From CAZADH01 sp964483805 (lineage in GTDB: Bacteria > Muiribacteriota > Ozemobacteria > Ozemobacterales > Ozemobacteraceae), in assembly GCA_964483805.1 (NCBI GenBank), contig CAZADH010000013.1, positions 1 through 45,876 on the forward strand: a DNA stretch of 45,876 bases, written 5' to 3'. The notes under the pieces were generated by a model. It ran no database searches. It was not told the DNA's origin and saw nothing but the letters and a program-made list of their open reading frames with translations. Shown here in pieces: positions 32,946 to 41,596 of the stretch. Every line of letters begins with the position of its first letter. The stretch's first letter is position 1. The position numbers and the translations under genes are program-made.

Positions 32946-33977
32946 TCACTTCCAGATGAACGGCGGATAGCCGTCGAGATCGCCGCGCAGGTGACGCGCG
33001 AGCAACAACGCCTGCGCGAATGGCAGCGAACCAGCCGGAATCTTCTCTTCCAGGAAGGGATGGGTGATCTCCTCCTGCTTTCGCTTCTGCCAGGCCGTCA
33101 GCAACTCCTTGCGTGTCTCGTCGTCCATGAGTACCGCCCCGGTCTCGGTGGCCTTGAACCCCTTCGGTCGCACTTGCTGCCGGTTGATCAGCGACAACAC
33201 GAGGCGATCGACCAGAAATGCACGCAGCTCCTCCATCAGGTCGAGCGCGAGACTGGCGCGCCCAGATCGGTCACGGTGCAGGAATCCCACAGCCGGATCA
33301 AGTCCGACGGCCTGCAAAGCCGACGCAACATCATGCGACAATACCGTGTAAAGAAATGACAACATTGCGTTGACGTTGTCCATCGGCGGCCGGCGATTGC
33401 GGTCACGAAACACGAACTGCCCGCGCTGCGCGACGATCAGTTGGTCAAACACCGAGAAGTACTCGCGTGCAGCATCCCCTTCGATGCCCCGGATCCCGTC
33501 GACACCAGCGGGTTCACGGAGCCGCTGCAAGCCGTCGCCCATACGTTGTATTGCCACCTCGACCGGTTCGCGGGTCATGGTCTCGCCATGGTCACGCAGT
33601 GCACGCTGCAACACGGTCCGCGCATTGGCGATCTTGGCGGCGACGACCGATTGGGCAATCAATGCCGTGGCGCCTGGATCATCGGCCCGGCGATACTGTT
33701 CACGCCGCAGCAGTACATTGCCCGACACCGGCCCCTGCACACGCCCGTAGAACCGGCCGTATTCACTGAGAAACGACACGCACACGCCCCGCCGCCCGCA
33801 CAACTCGATGAGCTTTGGACTCACGCCGATGCGGCCAAAGCAGACGATCCCCTCGAGCGTGTGGATAGGCAACCGCAGCTTCGTCTTCTTCTCGACGCGC
33901 ACGGCGACGGTCATGCCCTGCCGGGCAAGGTAGGTGCCCTGGGTCGTAACGAACAGTGTGTTGAGGAGTTTGCGCAT
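32946..33977 (-). CDS. cas1: CRISPR integrase Cas1
   Basis: 343 residues. The N-terminal beta domain is followed by the helical catalytic domain with the Glu in GIEGDAAREYF, the His in VGFLHRDRSGRASLALDL, and the downstream Asp/Glu (DLMEEL). It integrates new spacers together with Cas2 and Cas4. It starts 1 nt after the cas4 stop, so it is co-translated. One exact and one near copy of the dispersed dyad lie within it (33541 and 33341). Confidence 0.95.
   Translation of the reverse strand: MRKLLNTLFVTTQGTYLARQGMTVAVRVEKKTKLRLPIHTLEGIVCFGRIGVSPKLIELCGRRGVCVSFLSEYGRFYGRVQGPVSGNVLLRREQYRRADDPGATALIAQSVVAAKIANARTVLQRALRDHGETMTREPVEVAIQRMGDGLQRLREPAGVDGIRGIEGDAAREYFSVFDQLIVAQRGQFVFRDRNRRPPMDNVNAMLSFLYTVLSHDVASALQAVGLDPAVGFLHRDRSGRASLALDLMEELRAFLVDRLVLSLINRQQVRPKGFKATETGAVLMDDETRKELLTAWQKRKQEEITHPFLEEKIPAGSLPFAQALLLARHLRGDLDGYPPFIWK
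33341..33351. repeat. Near-match of the dispersed dyad (ATACCGTGTAA)
   Basis: One mismatch, inside cas1. Confidence 0.3.
33541..33551. repeat. Dispersed dyad ATAC-GTT-GTAT
   Basis: Exact copy inside cas1. On the coding strand it is read as AIQRM, a third reading frame for the same 11-mer. It is the rightmost exact copy. Confidence 0.65.
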
Positions 33978-33978
33978 A

Positions 33979-34674
33979 TCAGCTTCCCTTGATCACTTCG
34001 CCGAGCATCGTCTGCAACCACGGCCCCACCTGCGATCCCCGGCTCATTCGTTTCGGAGCGCATACATCAATCAGCGAACACGACCGACACCGCGCATCAT
34101 ACCGCGCCACCGGCGTCTCGCCGGCTGCGACCAGAGCGTGCAGGCGCTCGATCAAACGCGACGTCTCCGTTCGCAATTGCTCATCGATCGCAATTTCGTG
34201 CCGCCGCCGGGGTTGCCCGTAGTAGAACGCTCCGATCTCAATCGAGGTTCCGAGCATTTCTTCCAGGCACAGCGTCTGCGCACACAACTGCACATCGTCA
34301 CACCGATCGATCTTGGGTTTGCCCCGCTTGTATTCGACGGGATAAGGGCGCCACCACCCCTTGGCCCGTTCGAGCCGCACCGCTCCGGCCGGCGTTTCGG
34401 CCCGCTCGTTGCCCTCGACCTGCTGGAACTCGACGACGTCGGCTGCGCCAATGAGACCATACTTCAGCGACCGCAACCGCAACCCACGCGCGATGCGCAC
34501 GCCGGGCCGACACTCGACATCGGAACTGTGGGCCCGGTCGTGCAACACCTTCCCCTCGGCAGTGAACCGGTTTTCGGTCCAGACGCCCTCGAGGTGAATC
34601 AACGCCCATTGGCGCTCACAGAACTGCAAATGCTGGAGCGCCGAAATGGGTTGGAGTTGGTCGTCGAGGAACAT
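33979..34674 (-). CDS. cas4: CRISPR-associated exonuclease Cas4
   Basis: 231 residues, RecB-type nuclease with an Fe-S cluster. Cys19 (QFCERQW) pairs with the C-terminal trio in CRSCSLIDVC, and the nuclease Asp and PVEYKRG (Glu, Lys) motifs are intact. It trims prespacers to set PAM and orientation in type I-C adaptation. Its ATG is 1 nt after the HepT-like stop, so the toxin-antitoxin pair is inside the operon. Confidence 0.95.
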   Translation of the reverse strand: MFLDDQLQPISALQHLQFCERQWALIHLEGVWTENRFTAEGKVLHDRAHSSDVECRPGVRIARGLRLRSLKYGLIGAADVVEFQQVEGNERAETPAGAVRLERAKGWWRPYPVEYKRGKPKIDRCDDVQLCAQTLCLEEMLGTSIEIGAFYYGQPRRRHEIAIDEQLRTETSRLIERLHALVAAGETPVARYDARCRSCSLIDVCAPKRMSRGSQVGPWLQTMLGEVIKGS

Positions 34675-34675
34675 C

Positions 34676-35056
34676 CTATGATACGGATTTCGGCTTCATC
34701 TGCCGAAGGAACGACGGGGCCAACCCCGCAGCGTCGAGGATCGCAATCAACCGAGGCAAATGCAATGTAACTACAGTGTAAAGCCGAGCAGAGTCGATTT
34801 CGCCGTATTCATGAGCGAGAACATGCCTTTGCCCAATGATGGCTTGCCACGGGATCTCGGCGTTCGCCTTGCGTGTTTCGTCCGACGTATGGTAGGCGGC
34901 CTCACCGATGATCTCGAGCGTCCGCTCGATCGCCCTCATCCGCAGTGGGTCTGCCAGAAAAGACTCCAGCGTGACGCCTCTGAGATACTCAACAGCTTCG
35001 AGGGCGGCTTCGCGCATGTCCCACAAGTAGGCTTTGTCGCTTTTATGCTGCTTCAT
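34676..35056 (-). CDS. hepT: HepT-like HEPN-domain toxin
   Basis: 126 residues, DUF86/HEPN fold. The RX4HXY motif is intact: R77, H82 and Y84 in GQRHVLAHEYGE. In known MntA-HepT pairs the HEPN protein is an RNase toxin whose motif Tyr is AMPylated by the antitoxin. It overlaps the mntA-like gene by 14 nt and is followed 1 nt later by cas4. It thus sits between the effector (cas7) and adaptation (cas4-cas1-cas2) blocks of the CRISPR operon and would be transcribed with them. Confidence 0.9.
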   Translation of the reverse strand: MKQHKSDKAYLWDMREAALEAVEYLRGVTLESFLADPLRMRAIERTLEIIGEAAYHTSDETRKANAEIPWQAIIGQRHVLAHEYGEIDSARLYTVVTLHLPRLIAILDAAGLAPSFLRQMKPKSVS

Positions 35057-35354
35057 AGATCACCTGACGCGTCGCCATGATTGCCTCGCGCCGGTAGGGG
35101 TTGCGAATCGCGTTCTGCTCGACAACATCGACTCTTCTGCCGAACAGCTCTTCAAGAAGTCGCTGCAGTTCGACAATCTCGAACAGACTCCAACCGGCAT
35201 CGGGCGCAAACGTCAGCAGTACGTCAACGTCGCTCTCTGGTCGAAAGTCGTCGCGCATCACCGAACCGAACAGCGCCAGTTCAGTGATGCGCCACCGACG
35301 ACAAAGATCGCCGAGACGACGATGATCTATGGAAATCCGCGGGTCGTTCCCCAT
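35043..35354 (-). CDS. mntA: MntA-like minimal nucleotidyltransferase antitoxin
   Basis: 103 residues. The nucleotidyltransferase motif GSX10DXD is intact (G30-S31 ... D42-V-D44 in GSVMRDDFRPESDVDVLL). Known relatives neutralise HepT by polyadenylylating its tyrosine. The gap to the cas7 stop is 46 nt, and the 3' end overlaps the toxin gene. I infer co-expression with the CRISPR operon and possible addiction to it. Confidence 0.9.
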   Translation of the reverse strand: MGNDPRISIDHRRLGDLCRRWRITELALFGSVMRDDFRPESDVDVLLTFAPDAGWSLFEIVELQRLLEELFGRRVDVVEQNAIRNPYRREAIMATRQVIYEAA

Positions 35355-35400
35355 ACATCAATGATACCTCGCGCACGATGCGCAAGCGACTGACACCCGG

Positions 35401-36330
35401 TCAAAAACCATCGATCAGTTCCGGTTTCAAGCCAGGGAGATCTTCAACTACTCTGATGTCGACTTTTCCCGGTTCACTCGGATCGACTTCGGGTTTGATC
35501 GACTGGTGCACCCTTGCCGACGAGTATTGGCCCGGCTTACAGTTGTGCCGCCACCACACGACCTTCAGAACCTGCATGCTGCCGGCCGGACGGGCACTTG
35601 ACTCGTCATTTTGGAAGATACGCGGAAGGATCTTCTTGATCATTTCGGCGTCTTCGCTTGAAAACCCCGTTCTCTCGGCAAGCTGTGGATTCATGCTGCC
35701 ATAGAACACGTAGATGCCGTCTTCGACGCGGTGTTTCATGCCCATTGTGTCGGAGCCACGCTTCGTGCCATCTCCCTCAGAACTGACGCTCTTCGTAATC
35801 TGCACACTGGCAACGTCGACCGGCTTCAAGCTGAAGGCCGACTGAATCGTCACCGGCCCGCGAATGCCAATGGAGACACCGGTGTCGCCACCGCCGACGG
35901 CATCCTGCATGGCATCACCGGCAACCGTCGCCTCTGCGGCCTTTGCCTTTCCGGTCTTTTTTCCCTTTCCCTTGCCCTTTCCCTTGAAAGCGAAGAGTTG
36001 CCCGAAAGCCCTGACATCGAACCAAGTGCTGCACGCCTTTTTCGCCAGTTCTTCGGCGGTCAAGTCAGAACCCAGAATGGCATCGGCGCGCGCGCGAAGA
36101 CTCGGATGCCCATCGTCGGCGCGATCCTGCGACTGGACGAACACGCCGTGTTTTTCCTCCTGCAGACGGTCACGGATCTTTCGTTTTATGCAAACATCCG
36201 TTACCTCGCCATAGTTCTCGTAATCTGTCCGGGGGCGATTGCCGTTCAGCGGGTCGCCGTTCGGATTTGCGCGCTTCACACGAAAAACAACCGCAAAATC
36301 GATCTTGTTCTGCAAAATCATGTTGGTCAA
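35401..36330 (-). CDS. cas7: Type I-C Cascade backbone Cas7 (Csd2) with an unusual basic insert
   Basis: 309 residues. The start NKIDFAVVFRVKRANPNGDP and DVRAFGQLFAFKG...GIRGPVTIQSAFS are characteristic of Csd2. It binds the crRNA spacer as a helical filament. Between FAFKG (about 120) and GIRGPV (about 155) lies a Lys/Gly then Ala/Gly-rich insert (KGKGKGKKTGKAKAAEATV...), longer than in the I-C Cas7 proteins I know and likely a flexible surface loop. It overlaps the cas8c stop by 4 nt. Confidence 0.92.
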   Translation of the reverse strand: MTNMILQNKIDFAVVFRVKRANPNGDPLNGNRPRTDYENYGEVTDVCIKRKIRDRLQEEKHGVFVQSQDRADDGHPSLRARADAILGSDLTAEELAKKACSTWFDVRAFGQLFAFKGKGKGKGKKTGKAKAAEATVAGDAMQDAVGGGDTGVSIGIRGPVTIQSAFSLKPVDVASVQITKSVSSEGDGTKRGSDTMGMKHRVEDGIYVFYGSMNPQLAERTGFSSEDAEMIKKILPRIFQNDESSARPAGSMQVLKVVWWRHNCKPGQYSSARVHQSIKPEVDPSEPGKVDIRVVEDLPGLKPELIDGF

Positions 36331-38351
36331 TCTCCTTCGTCCTCGGTCTCGGGATTGTCTGGATCAGGCTGGTCAAGCGGGCCTGTGGGATTTCGCAGTG
36401 CGTGCCTCTGGCAGTGATATCCCAGGAGAAACTCGCCCGAAAGGCGGTCGTCCGCATTGAATCCGCCCGCCTCTTTCAAAGAAAGCATGAGATCATCGAG
36501 CAATACATTGAGTTTATGCAGGCTCCCTGGCCGCCGACTTATCAATCGGTTTTTGTGCGGGACCAGAGCCAGCTCAATCGTTCGCCACGTCGAGACCGGT
36601 CGATCCGAAAAACGCTGCATCAACCGCGCCGCCGTTGTTGGCCTCGACTCCCCAGCCACCCACAAAGCAAGCGACTCAATCTGTTCGGCGACGGCCAGCA
36701 GTTGTCCAAACAGATAATCGCGAGTCCGACGCTCCTCCAATGCCATTTCATAACTCCTTTCCGAATGCGCGCCTTTGAAGACGCCACAGGCTACACCGAG
36801 AACCCTCTCCCATTCCCGATTTGATTCGAATGCATGCCGAGCCGCTGCCCGTCGACATACCGATTGGACGATGTCGCGCGGGATTCGGCGCCCATCGAGG
36901 ATGCATGGCAGGAGCCTCTCGACAACGGCCTTCTTCAGCTTTTCCCCCCCGGCACCTTTGATCTCGCGTCCGTAAGCTGCTTCAGCGATGCTGACCGGAG
37001 ACGGAGCGCCAACCCACGACCCGCGAAAGTCGAGCTGCTGCCACCAAGCCAAGGATTGATGCCACCGTTCCACGCGATCGAAAAACTCCGACTCGGTGAA
37101 CTCACGGTAGTACGTAATCGCCAAGCGGCCCAGAGAGGCCGAGTCCACAGCCATCACCACCACGTCGATCTTGCTACCCAACTCCACGGTGTATCCCGCA
37201 AGGCATTTCTTGAGCCGCGCCCCAAAAGCCTGCCCGGCATTACCCTCGTAACTGCTCGGTGAAGGTTCTTCATCGACCAGACCCAATAAGGATGCGGAAT
37301 CGCAAAGCAGGTCTGGCAAGCGTTTCCCGGAAATGGACCAAGCGACAATCATCTGGTCACCGTTGCGGAAGCTCTGATTCCGGCGAGAGTCGAGCAACCA
37401 CTGGAGCGCTTTGTGCGCCTGTTGCGTCACAGAGAAACCGACGGAACAAGCTTGGTTTGCGTTAATGAGACGTCCACGAAATGTGAATCCACTGGTATCG
37501 TTGGACGAAATCAACTTCGCTTTGTCACCAGTATTCCTCAACTTTGCCGGATGCTGCGAGGCAAGAACGACGTCAGTGTCACCCCTCACCATGCACAGGC
37601 CTCTCGGACTCCTTGTCGGACCCTCCGAATCCCCCTTCTCTCGGTCGGACGAAGGGTCTCGATCGGCGTTTTCCGCAACCCGTTGCATCTTGTCATAGTG
37701 ACGGATCCAAGACTCGATGACCGCCGGATCCTGCCAGACAGACGTCTCAAGTTCACCTGGAATCTGCACTCGCCACCTCACGAAAGCATCCTGGGGCCGG
37801 GAGTTGTTCGGGAGTACGCTGAATATCGGTGCCTCGATTTCTCCTCCGCTGGCATCCCGTTCCATCGCCATTTTGCCGGCCGGATTCGTTGGTAGGATGC
37901 CAACAGCAATCAGGTCGCGGATGACACGGCCTGCCTGGACGTAGGCCAGAATCGCCTTGATCTTTACGGGCGAGTCGTCGGATTCGGCCCACGCTCGCAA
38001 ATCGGCGATGTAAGATGCATGAGGTTCTGCGGGGTCTGACTCGAATCCGGCGGTAACAACCCCACCCATGAGCCGGAAGTCGGCAGCCACATATTGCAAC
38101 TTGTCACAGAGCGGATGGTGTCGCGGCATCTTTCCCGAGCGATTGCCGGAGGCCTCTGTGCACGGAATCAATGTCGACTGGTCGCCTCTCGGAACGAGAC
38201 AGCAGCGTTGCAGTTTACCGTCGCCATCAAGCACGATCTCGATTTGAGCGAGCTGCGTCGTGTGTGCGATTGGCTGAAGCGGAAAGTGGGCGAATTGAGG
38301 CGCGTTGACGCATGTTTCGTACGTCTCGTTGAGTCTTGCCAACCAACTCAT
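36327..38351 (-). CDS. cas8c: Type I-C large subunit Cas8c (Csd1)
   Basis: 674 residues. The N-terminal pattern matches Csd1: SWLARLNETYETC, PIAHTTQLAQIEIVLDGDG, LIPCTEASGNRSG and HPLCDKLQYVAADF. The C-terminal helical part (LGYHCQRHAL) resembles the Cas11-like region that in I-C is also made from an internal start. It recognises the PAM and recruits Cas3. It follows cas5 by 1 nt. Confidence 0.93.
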   Translation of the reverse strand: MSWLARLNETYETCVNAPQFAHFPLQPIAHTTQLAQIEIVLDGDGKLQRCCLVPRGDQSTLIPCTEASGNRSGKMPRHHPLCDKLQYVAADFRLMGGVVTAGFESDPAEPHASYIADLRAWAESDDSPVKIKAILAYVQAGRVIRDLIAVGILPTNPAGKMAMERDASGGEIEAPIFSVLPNNSRPQDAFVRWRVQIPGELETSVWQDPAVIESWIRHYDKMQRVAENADRDPSSDREKGDSEGPTRSPRGLCMVRGDTDVVLASQHPAKLRNTGDKAKLISSNDTSGFTFRGRLINANQACSVGFSVTQQAHKALQWLLDSRRNQSFRNGDQMIVAWSISGKRLPDLLCDSASLLGLVDEEPSPSSYEGNAGQAFGARLKKCLAGYTVELGSKIDVVVMAVDSASLGRLAITYYREFTESEFFDRVERWHQSLAWWQQLDFRGSWVGAPSPVSIAEAAYGREIKGAGGEKLKKAVVERLLPCILDGRRIPRDIVQSVCRRAAARHAFESNREWERVLGVACGVFKGAHSERSYEMALEERRTRDYLFGQLLAVAEQIESLALWVAGESRPTTAARLMQRFSDRPVSTWRTIELALVPHKNRLISRRPGSLHKLNVLLDDLMLSLKEAGGFNADDRLSGEFLLGYHCQRHALRNPTGPLDQPDPDNPETEDEGD

Positions 38352-38352
38352 C

Positions 38353-39075
38353 TCAACAACCCTCCTCCGATGCCTCGGCCTGGCAATCCCTGAGATTCTT
38401 GCCTACTCCAAAACGCCTGGCAGTCATCTCACGCACGAACTTCCGAATACTGCACTTCTCCGGAGGGTCGAACTCGATTACGCCGCTTCGCATCACTGGG
38501 CGCCAGAACCGGGAGTGGAGTTTTCCGTCGCCGGTTTCGTCCGGGTAATCGAAGCCATGGAACATCAATCCGAACTCCAGCGCAGAAACATCATCGTAAT
38601 GGGCCTTTCCGGAACCAAACTCACAAGGTTCCACGTAACCCTGGCATTCGCGCGTCCCGAGAAATATGTCCTGCCGGCCACCGCGCGACAGCATGCGACG
38701 GGCAATGTTGAAGTGTGTTCCATCGACACGATCGGGAGCCAATAGAGGTTGGTGCGTGTTCCAGATGAAGTGGGCCCGCACCTGATACTCCACATCCGCA
38801 AGATAGGTGTAAATCGACAATTCGTTGCCACCCCCAAAAACACGGGGTTTCATGCCCTTCGTCTGTGTGCGGATCTGCTTCATTACTCGCACCTTGTCGA
38901 TCACCCACACGAACGTCGGTTTCCAGTAAATCGATTTCGCCACGCCTTTCAAGGCTTCATACGTCGGAACGAGGTATGAGCATTTCTCACCGCCTATCTT
39001 CGTAAGCGGGTCAGTGAAAAGCGCAAACCGCCCCCACACCCTAAATTCGAGGGAGTTCTTCGGAGTATCAGCCAA
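38353..39075 (-). CDS. cas5: Type I-C Cas5 (Cas5d), crRNA-processing subunit
   Basis: 240 residues. The N-terminal RAMP strand (LEFRVWGRFALFTDPLTKIGGEKCSYLVPTYEALKGV is split here by function) includes the YEALKG helix and YWKPTFVWVIDKV. In subtype I-C Cas5 replaces Cas6 and cleaves the repeat. The glycine-rich segment MKPRVFGGGNE and the QVRAHFIWN strand are in place. It overlaps the cas3 stop by 8 nt. Confidence 0.92.
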   Translation of the reverse strand: MADTPKNSLEFRVWGRFALFTDPLTKIGGEKCSYLVPTYEALKGVAKSIYWKPTFVWVIDKVRVMKQIRTQTKGMKPRVFGGGNELSIYTYLADVEYQVRAHFIWNTHQPLLAPDRVDGTHFNIARRMLSRGGRQDIFLGTRECQGYVEPCEFGSGKAHYDDVSALEFGLMFHGFDYPDETGDGKLHSRFWRPVMRSGVIEFDPPEKCSIRKFVREMTARRFGVGKNLRDCQAEASEEGC

Positions 39076-41596
39076 TCAGCACCTCCATTTCTCCGGACGG
39101 GGTTCGACACAACCCAAAGTCAGCATCGTAATAACGTTCATCGCTCAAATAAAGGATCTCGCTACCATCCTGAATGGGGTTCAATACTCGAAGACGATCC
39201 AGTTCTTTGAGATCTGACTCGAATACATTCACCGTGAATCGCTGTGCCTGCATCAGCAAAACACCCAACTTCCCGACATCGAATGCGGCGCAGAGATTCC
39301 CGATGATCTCCTTGCCCTCTGCCGAGAACGGCACAACCACGCCTCGTGTCGGGGCATCGATCGCCTTGAAGGCCTTGGCCGCGGTCATGAATGACTGACG
39401 GAAGAAACTCGTCGGCGCTTCCCGGTATTCGGTCCTATACTCGTTGACCACAAGCGGGTTGTTCGATAGCAGATTCAGAAGGGTGTCGTCGTGACCAATC
39501 TGGCGGCTTGCTACGCGGTACGCCATTTCGCCCGCACGCGCGAAGAAGTAGTATTCAAAGAACCGCGAGATCGCCTCTGGCCCGCAAAGATTGGCTCCGA
39601 ACGGCTCCACACCAGCAGCGCAATCGTCCAGAATGCGCCGAGTCTTTTCCTGACCTTCAGAAATTGCTCGCAGGCTCGACACGCTCTCCACGGCCGGCTC
39701 GATGATATGAACTTTTCCGATTGGCCTTTTGCCGTGCCGGTTGCAGCGGCCTGACGCCTGAGCCACGGAATCGAGTCCGGCAATAAAGCGGATGACTGAG
39801 CCGAAGTCCACGTCTACACCCGCCTCGATCAATTGAGTGCTGACACACACAATCGGCACGGGATGCGTTTGAGCCAACCGGTCACGAACCTCTCCAAGAA
39901 CCTTCTCGCGATGAGCGGGACACATACTGGTGCTGAGATGAAACACCGCAAGGTCAGCATCCCGACTGTGCCCGCGGCACTCCAAAAACACCTCACGAGC
40001 TGCTCTCTTCGTATTTACAACGACAAGACAACTTCCAACGCGTTTGGCCTCGCTCACGGCAAACTCCGCGACAGCTCCGTCAGTCCACTTCCTCGTCTTG
40101 CGTTGATCCAATACCTCTACGCGCCGAAGACTGGCAAACAAGCCAGGAACGTCGTCGATGATCTCACTCCGGGAGTCTAGTTTCAACGCACCCAGGGCAC
40201 TTTCAACACGATGCAGAAGAGGTTGCGTCGCGGTGCACAAAACCACCGAACTGCCACAGGTTTCGATCAGAAAATTCACTGCATTATTGAACAGATGCAC
40301 ACATTCGATCGGCAAACTCTGGATTTCATCAAAGACGATCACGGCGTTCGCCAACTGATGCATCCGCCGCGCACCCCGCGTTCCACTCCCAAACAGACTC
40401 TCGAGAAACTGGACATTAGTTGTAAATACAACTGGAACATCCCAACTCTCGGCAAGAACCTTGTCGCGCCATCGTTGCTTCTCAGAAGTCAGATTTGAGT
40501 GGTGCTCGAGCACGATGCGACCACGTTCGTCTTTTGACACTTCTAGAATCGGCCGAACAACATTTACGTTCTGGTCGATGATCGTGGTGAATGGGACGAC
40601 GTAAAGGACCCTCTCCATCCCATGGATCCGTGCATGATTCAGCGCAAAGCGAAGGCTCGCGAGCGTCTTCCCACCCCCGGTGGGCACCGTAAGAGTGAAG
40701 ATTCCTCGCTCACCGGAGGCCCGGCTTAAACACTCGTCAGAAACACGACGACGGGCCTTATCAACGCTCGATTCAGACGGAAACCGAGCCAGTGTTTTCT
40801 CGAGGCGCTGGCACAGCAGGGACCATCCATCAAATGGCTTCTGTGATCGACGGGCTCTGCCATCAGGATTCTCGAAGTCAGCCGAATCAATTCGATCTGC
40901 GTCGATCAAACAACTGAATAGGAATCGCGCAAGAAGGCCACACTTGAACTGGATTCGCTGTTCTGCACCCTTGTTCACTCCAACTTCGGTCGCACGAATT
41001 GCTTCCAGTAAGCTCCGAAACGATGCTGGCAAACTGCCACCAAGGAGAATCTCTTCGACACGCTCGCGAATACAGCTATCAACATTCGAGAGCGACTCGC
41101 GCAGATGAGTCCGCGCATCGTCTTTTCCGACACGCCGACCAAAGGAATCGCGTGGAGGACCGCCAGCGTCAGGCGAGAGACAGTCAATCAGGCCGGAGTG
41201 ATGAGACACTGTGACCAGCGCAAGCATGTTTCCAACAGCTCTAGCAATACCCCCAGAGTTTCCCAGTCGATGCCAAATCAACTGACCGCCAGCCGTGGAG
41301 TGATCGATCTTTCCCTTCAGTCCTGTAGCATCGACGTAATCGTCTGCGTCAGGATCAATAAGCCCTTCGGCTGATTTGATATAGGCCTGAAACGCGCTGC
41401 TGTATTTTCCGAGGTCGTGGAGCAGACCCACCAACTCACCAACATCAGCCAGACTCGACGACTGACCTCTGTCCGTCCATCGGATCTTTGATGCAAAGCG
41501 GCGGCTCAACTGCGCAACATTCAGCAAATGCTCCGCAACTGGTTGGACGTTCCCGTCGGACTTGCGGCGATGTGCGATGCTATCAGTGATGATCAT
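39068..41596 (-). CDS. cas3: CRISPR helicase-nuclease Cas3
   Basis: 842 residues from ATG 41596; GTG 41629 in the same frame is possible. The HD nuclease comes first (AEHLLNVAQLS, LLHDLGKYSSAF, VSHHSG). It is followed by the SF2 helicase with Walker A (VPTGGGKTLAS), motif II (VFDEIQSLP), motif III (LCTATQP) and the C-terminal helicase half (FHLSTSMCPAHRE, QASGRCNRHGKRP). It degrades DNA after Cascade binding. The start overlaps a 45-codon reading frame in ATGA fashion. A 14-nt match to the CRISPR repeat-spacer junction lies at 40173-40186. Confidence 0.93.
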   Translation of the reverse strand: MIITDSIAHRRKSDGNVQPVAEHLLNVAQLSRRFASKIRWTDRGQSSSLADVGELVGLLHDLGKYSSAFQAYIKSAEGLIDPDADDYVDATGLKGKIDHSTAGGQLIWHRLGNSGGIARAVGNMLALVTVSHHSGLIDCLSPDAGGPPRDSFGRRVGKDDARTHLRESLSNVDSCIRERVEEILLGGSLPASFRSLLEAIRATEVGVNKGAEQRIQFKCGLLARFLFSCLIDADRIDSADFENPDGRARRSQKPFDGWSLLCQRLEKTLARFPSESSVDKARRRVSDECLSRASGERGIFTLTVPTGGGKTLASLRFALNHARIHGMERVLYVVPFTTIIDQNVNVVRPILEVSKDERGRIVLEHHSNLTSEKQRWRDKVLAESWDVPVVFTTNVQFLESLFGSGTRGARRMHQLANAVIVFDEIQSLPIECVHLFNNAVNFLIETCGSSVVLCTATQPLLHRVESALGALKLDSRSEIIDDVPGLFASLRRVEVLDQRKTRKWTDGAVAEFAVSEAKRVGSCLVVVNTKRAAREVFLECRGHSRDADLAVFHLSTSMCPAHREKVLGEVRDRLAQTHPVPIVCVSTQLIEAGVDVDFGSVIRFIAGLDSVAQASGRCNRHGKRPIGKVHIIEPAVESVSSLRAISEGQEKTRRILDDCAAGVEPFGANLCGPEAISRFFEYYFFARAGEMAYRVASRQIGHDDTLLNLLSNNPLVVNEYRTEYREAPTSFFRQSFMTAAKAFKAIDAPTRGVVVPFSAEGKEIIGNLCAAFDVGKLGVLLMQAQRFTVNVFESDLKELDRLRVLNPIQDGSEILYLSDERYYDADFGLCRTPSGEMEVLIG

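Noticed and set aside
40173..40186. Self-targeting spacer against cas3
   Set aside because: The identity extends into the repeat rather than along the spacer and lacks a TTC PAM, so it would not be a cleavage target; kept only as a weak curiosity.
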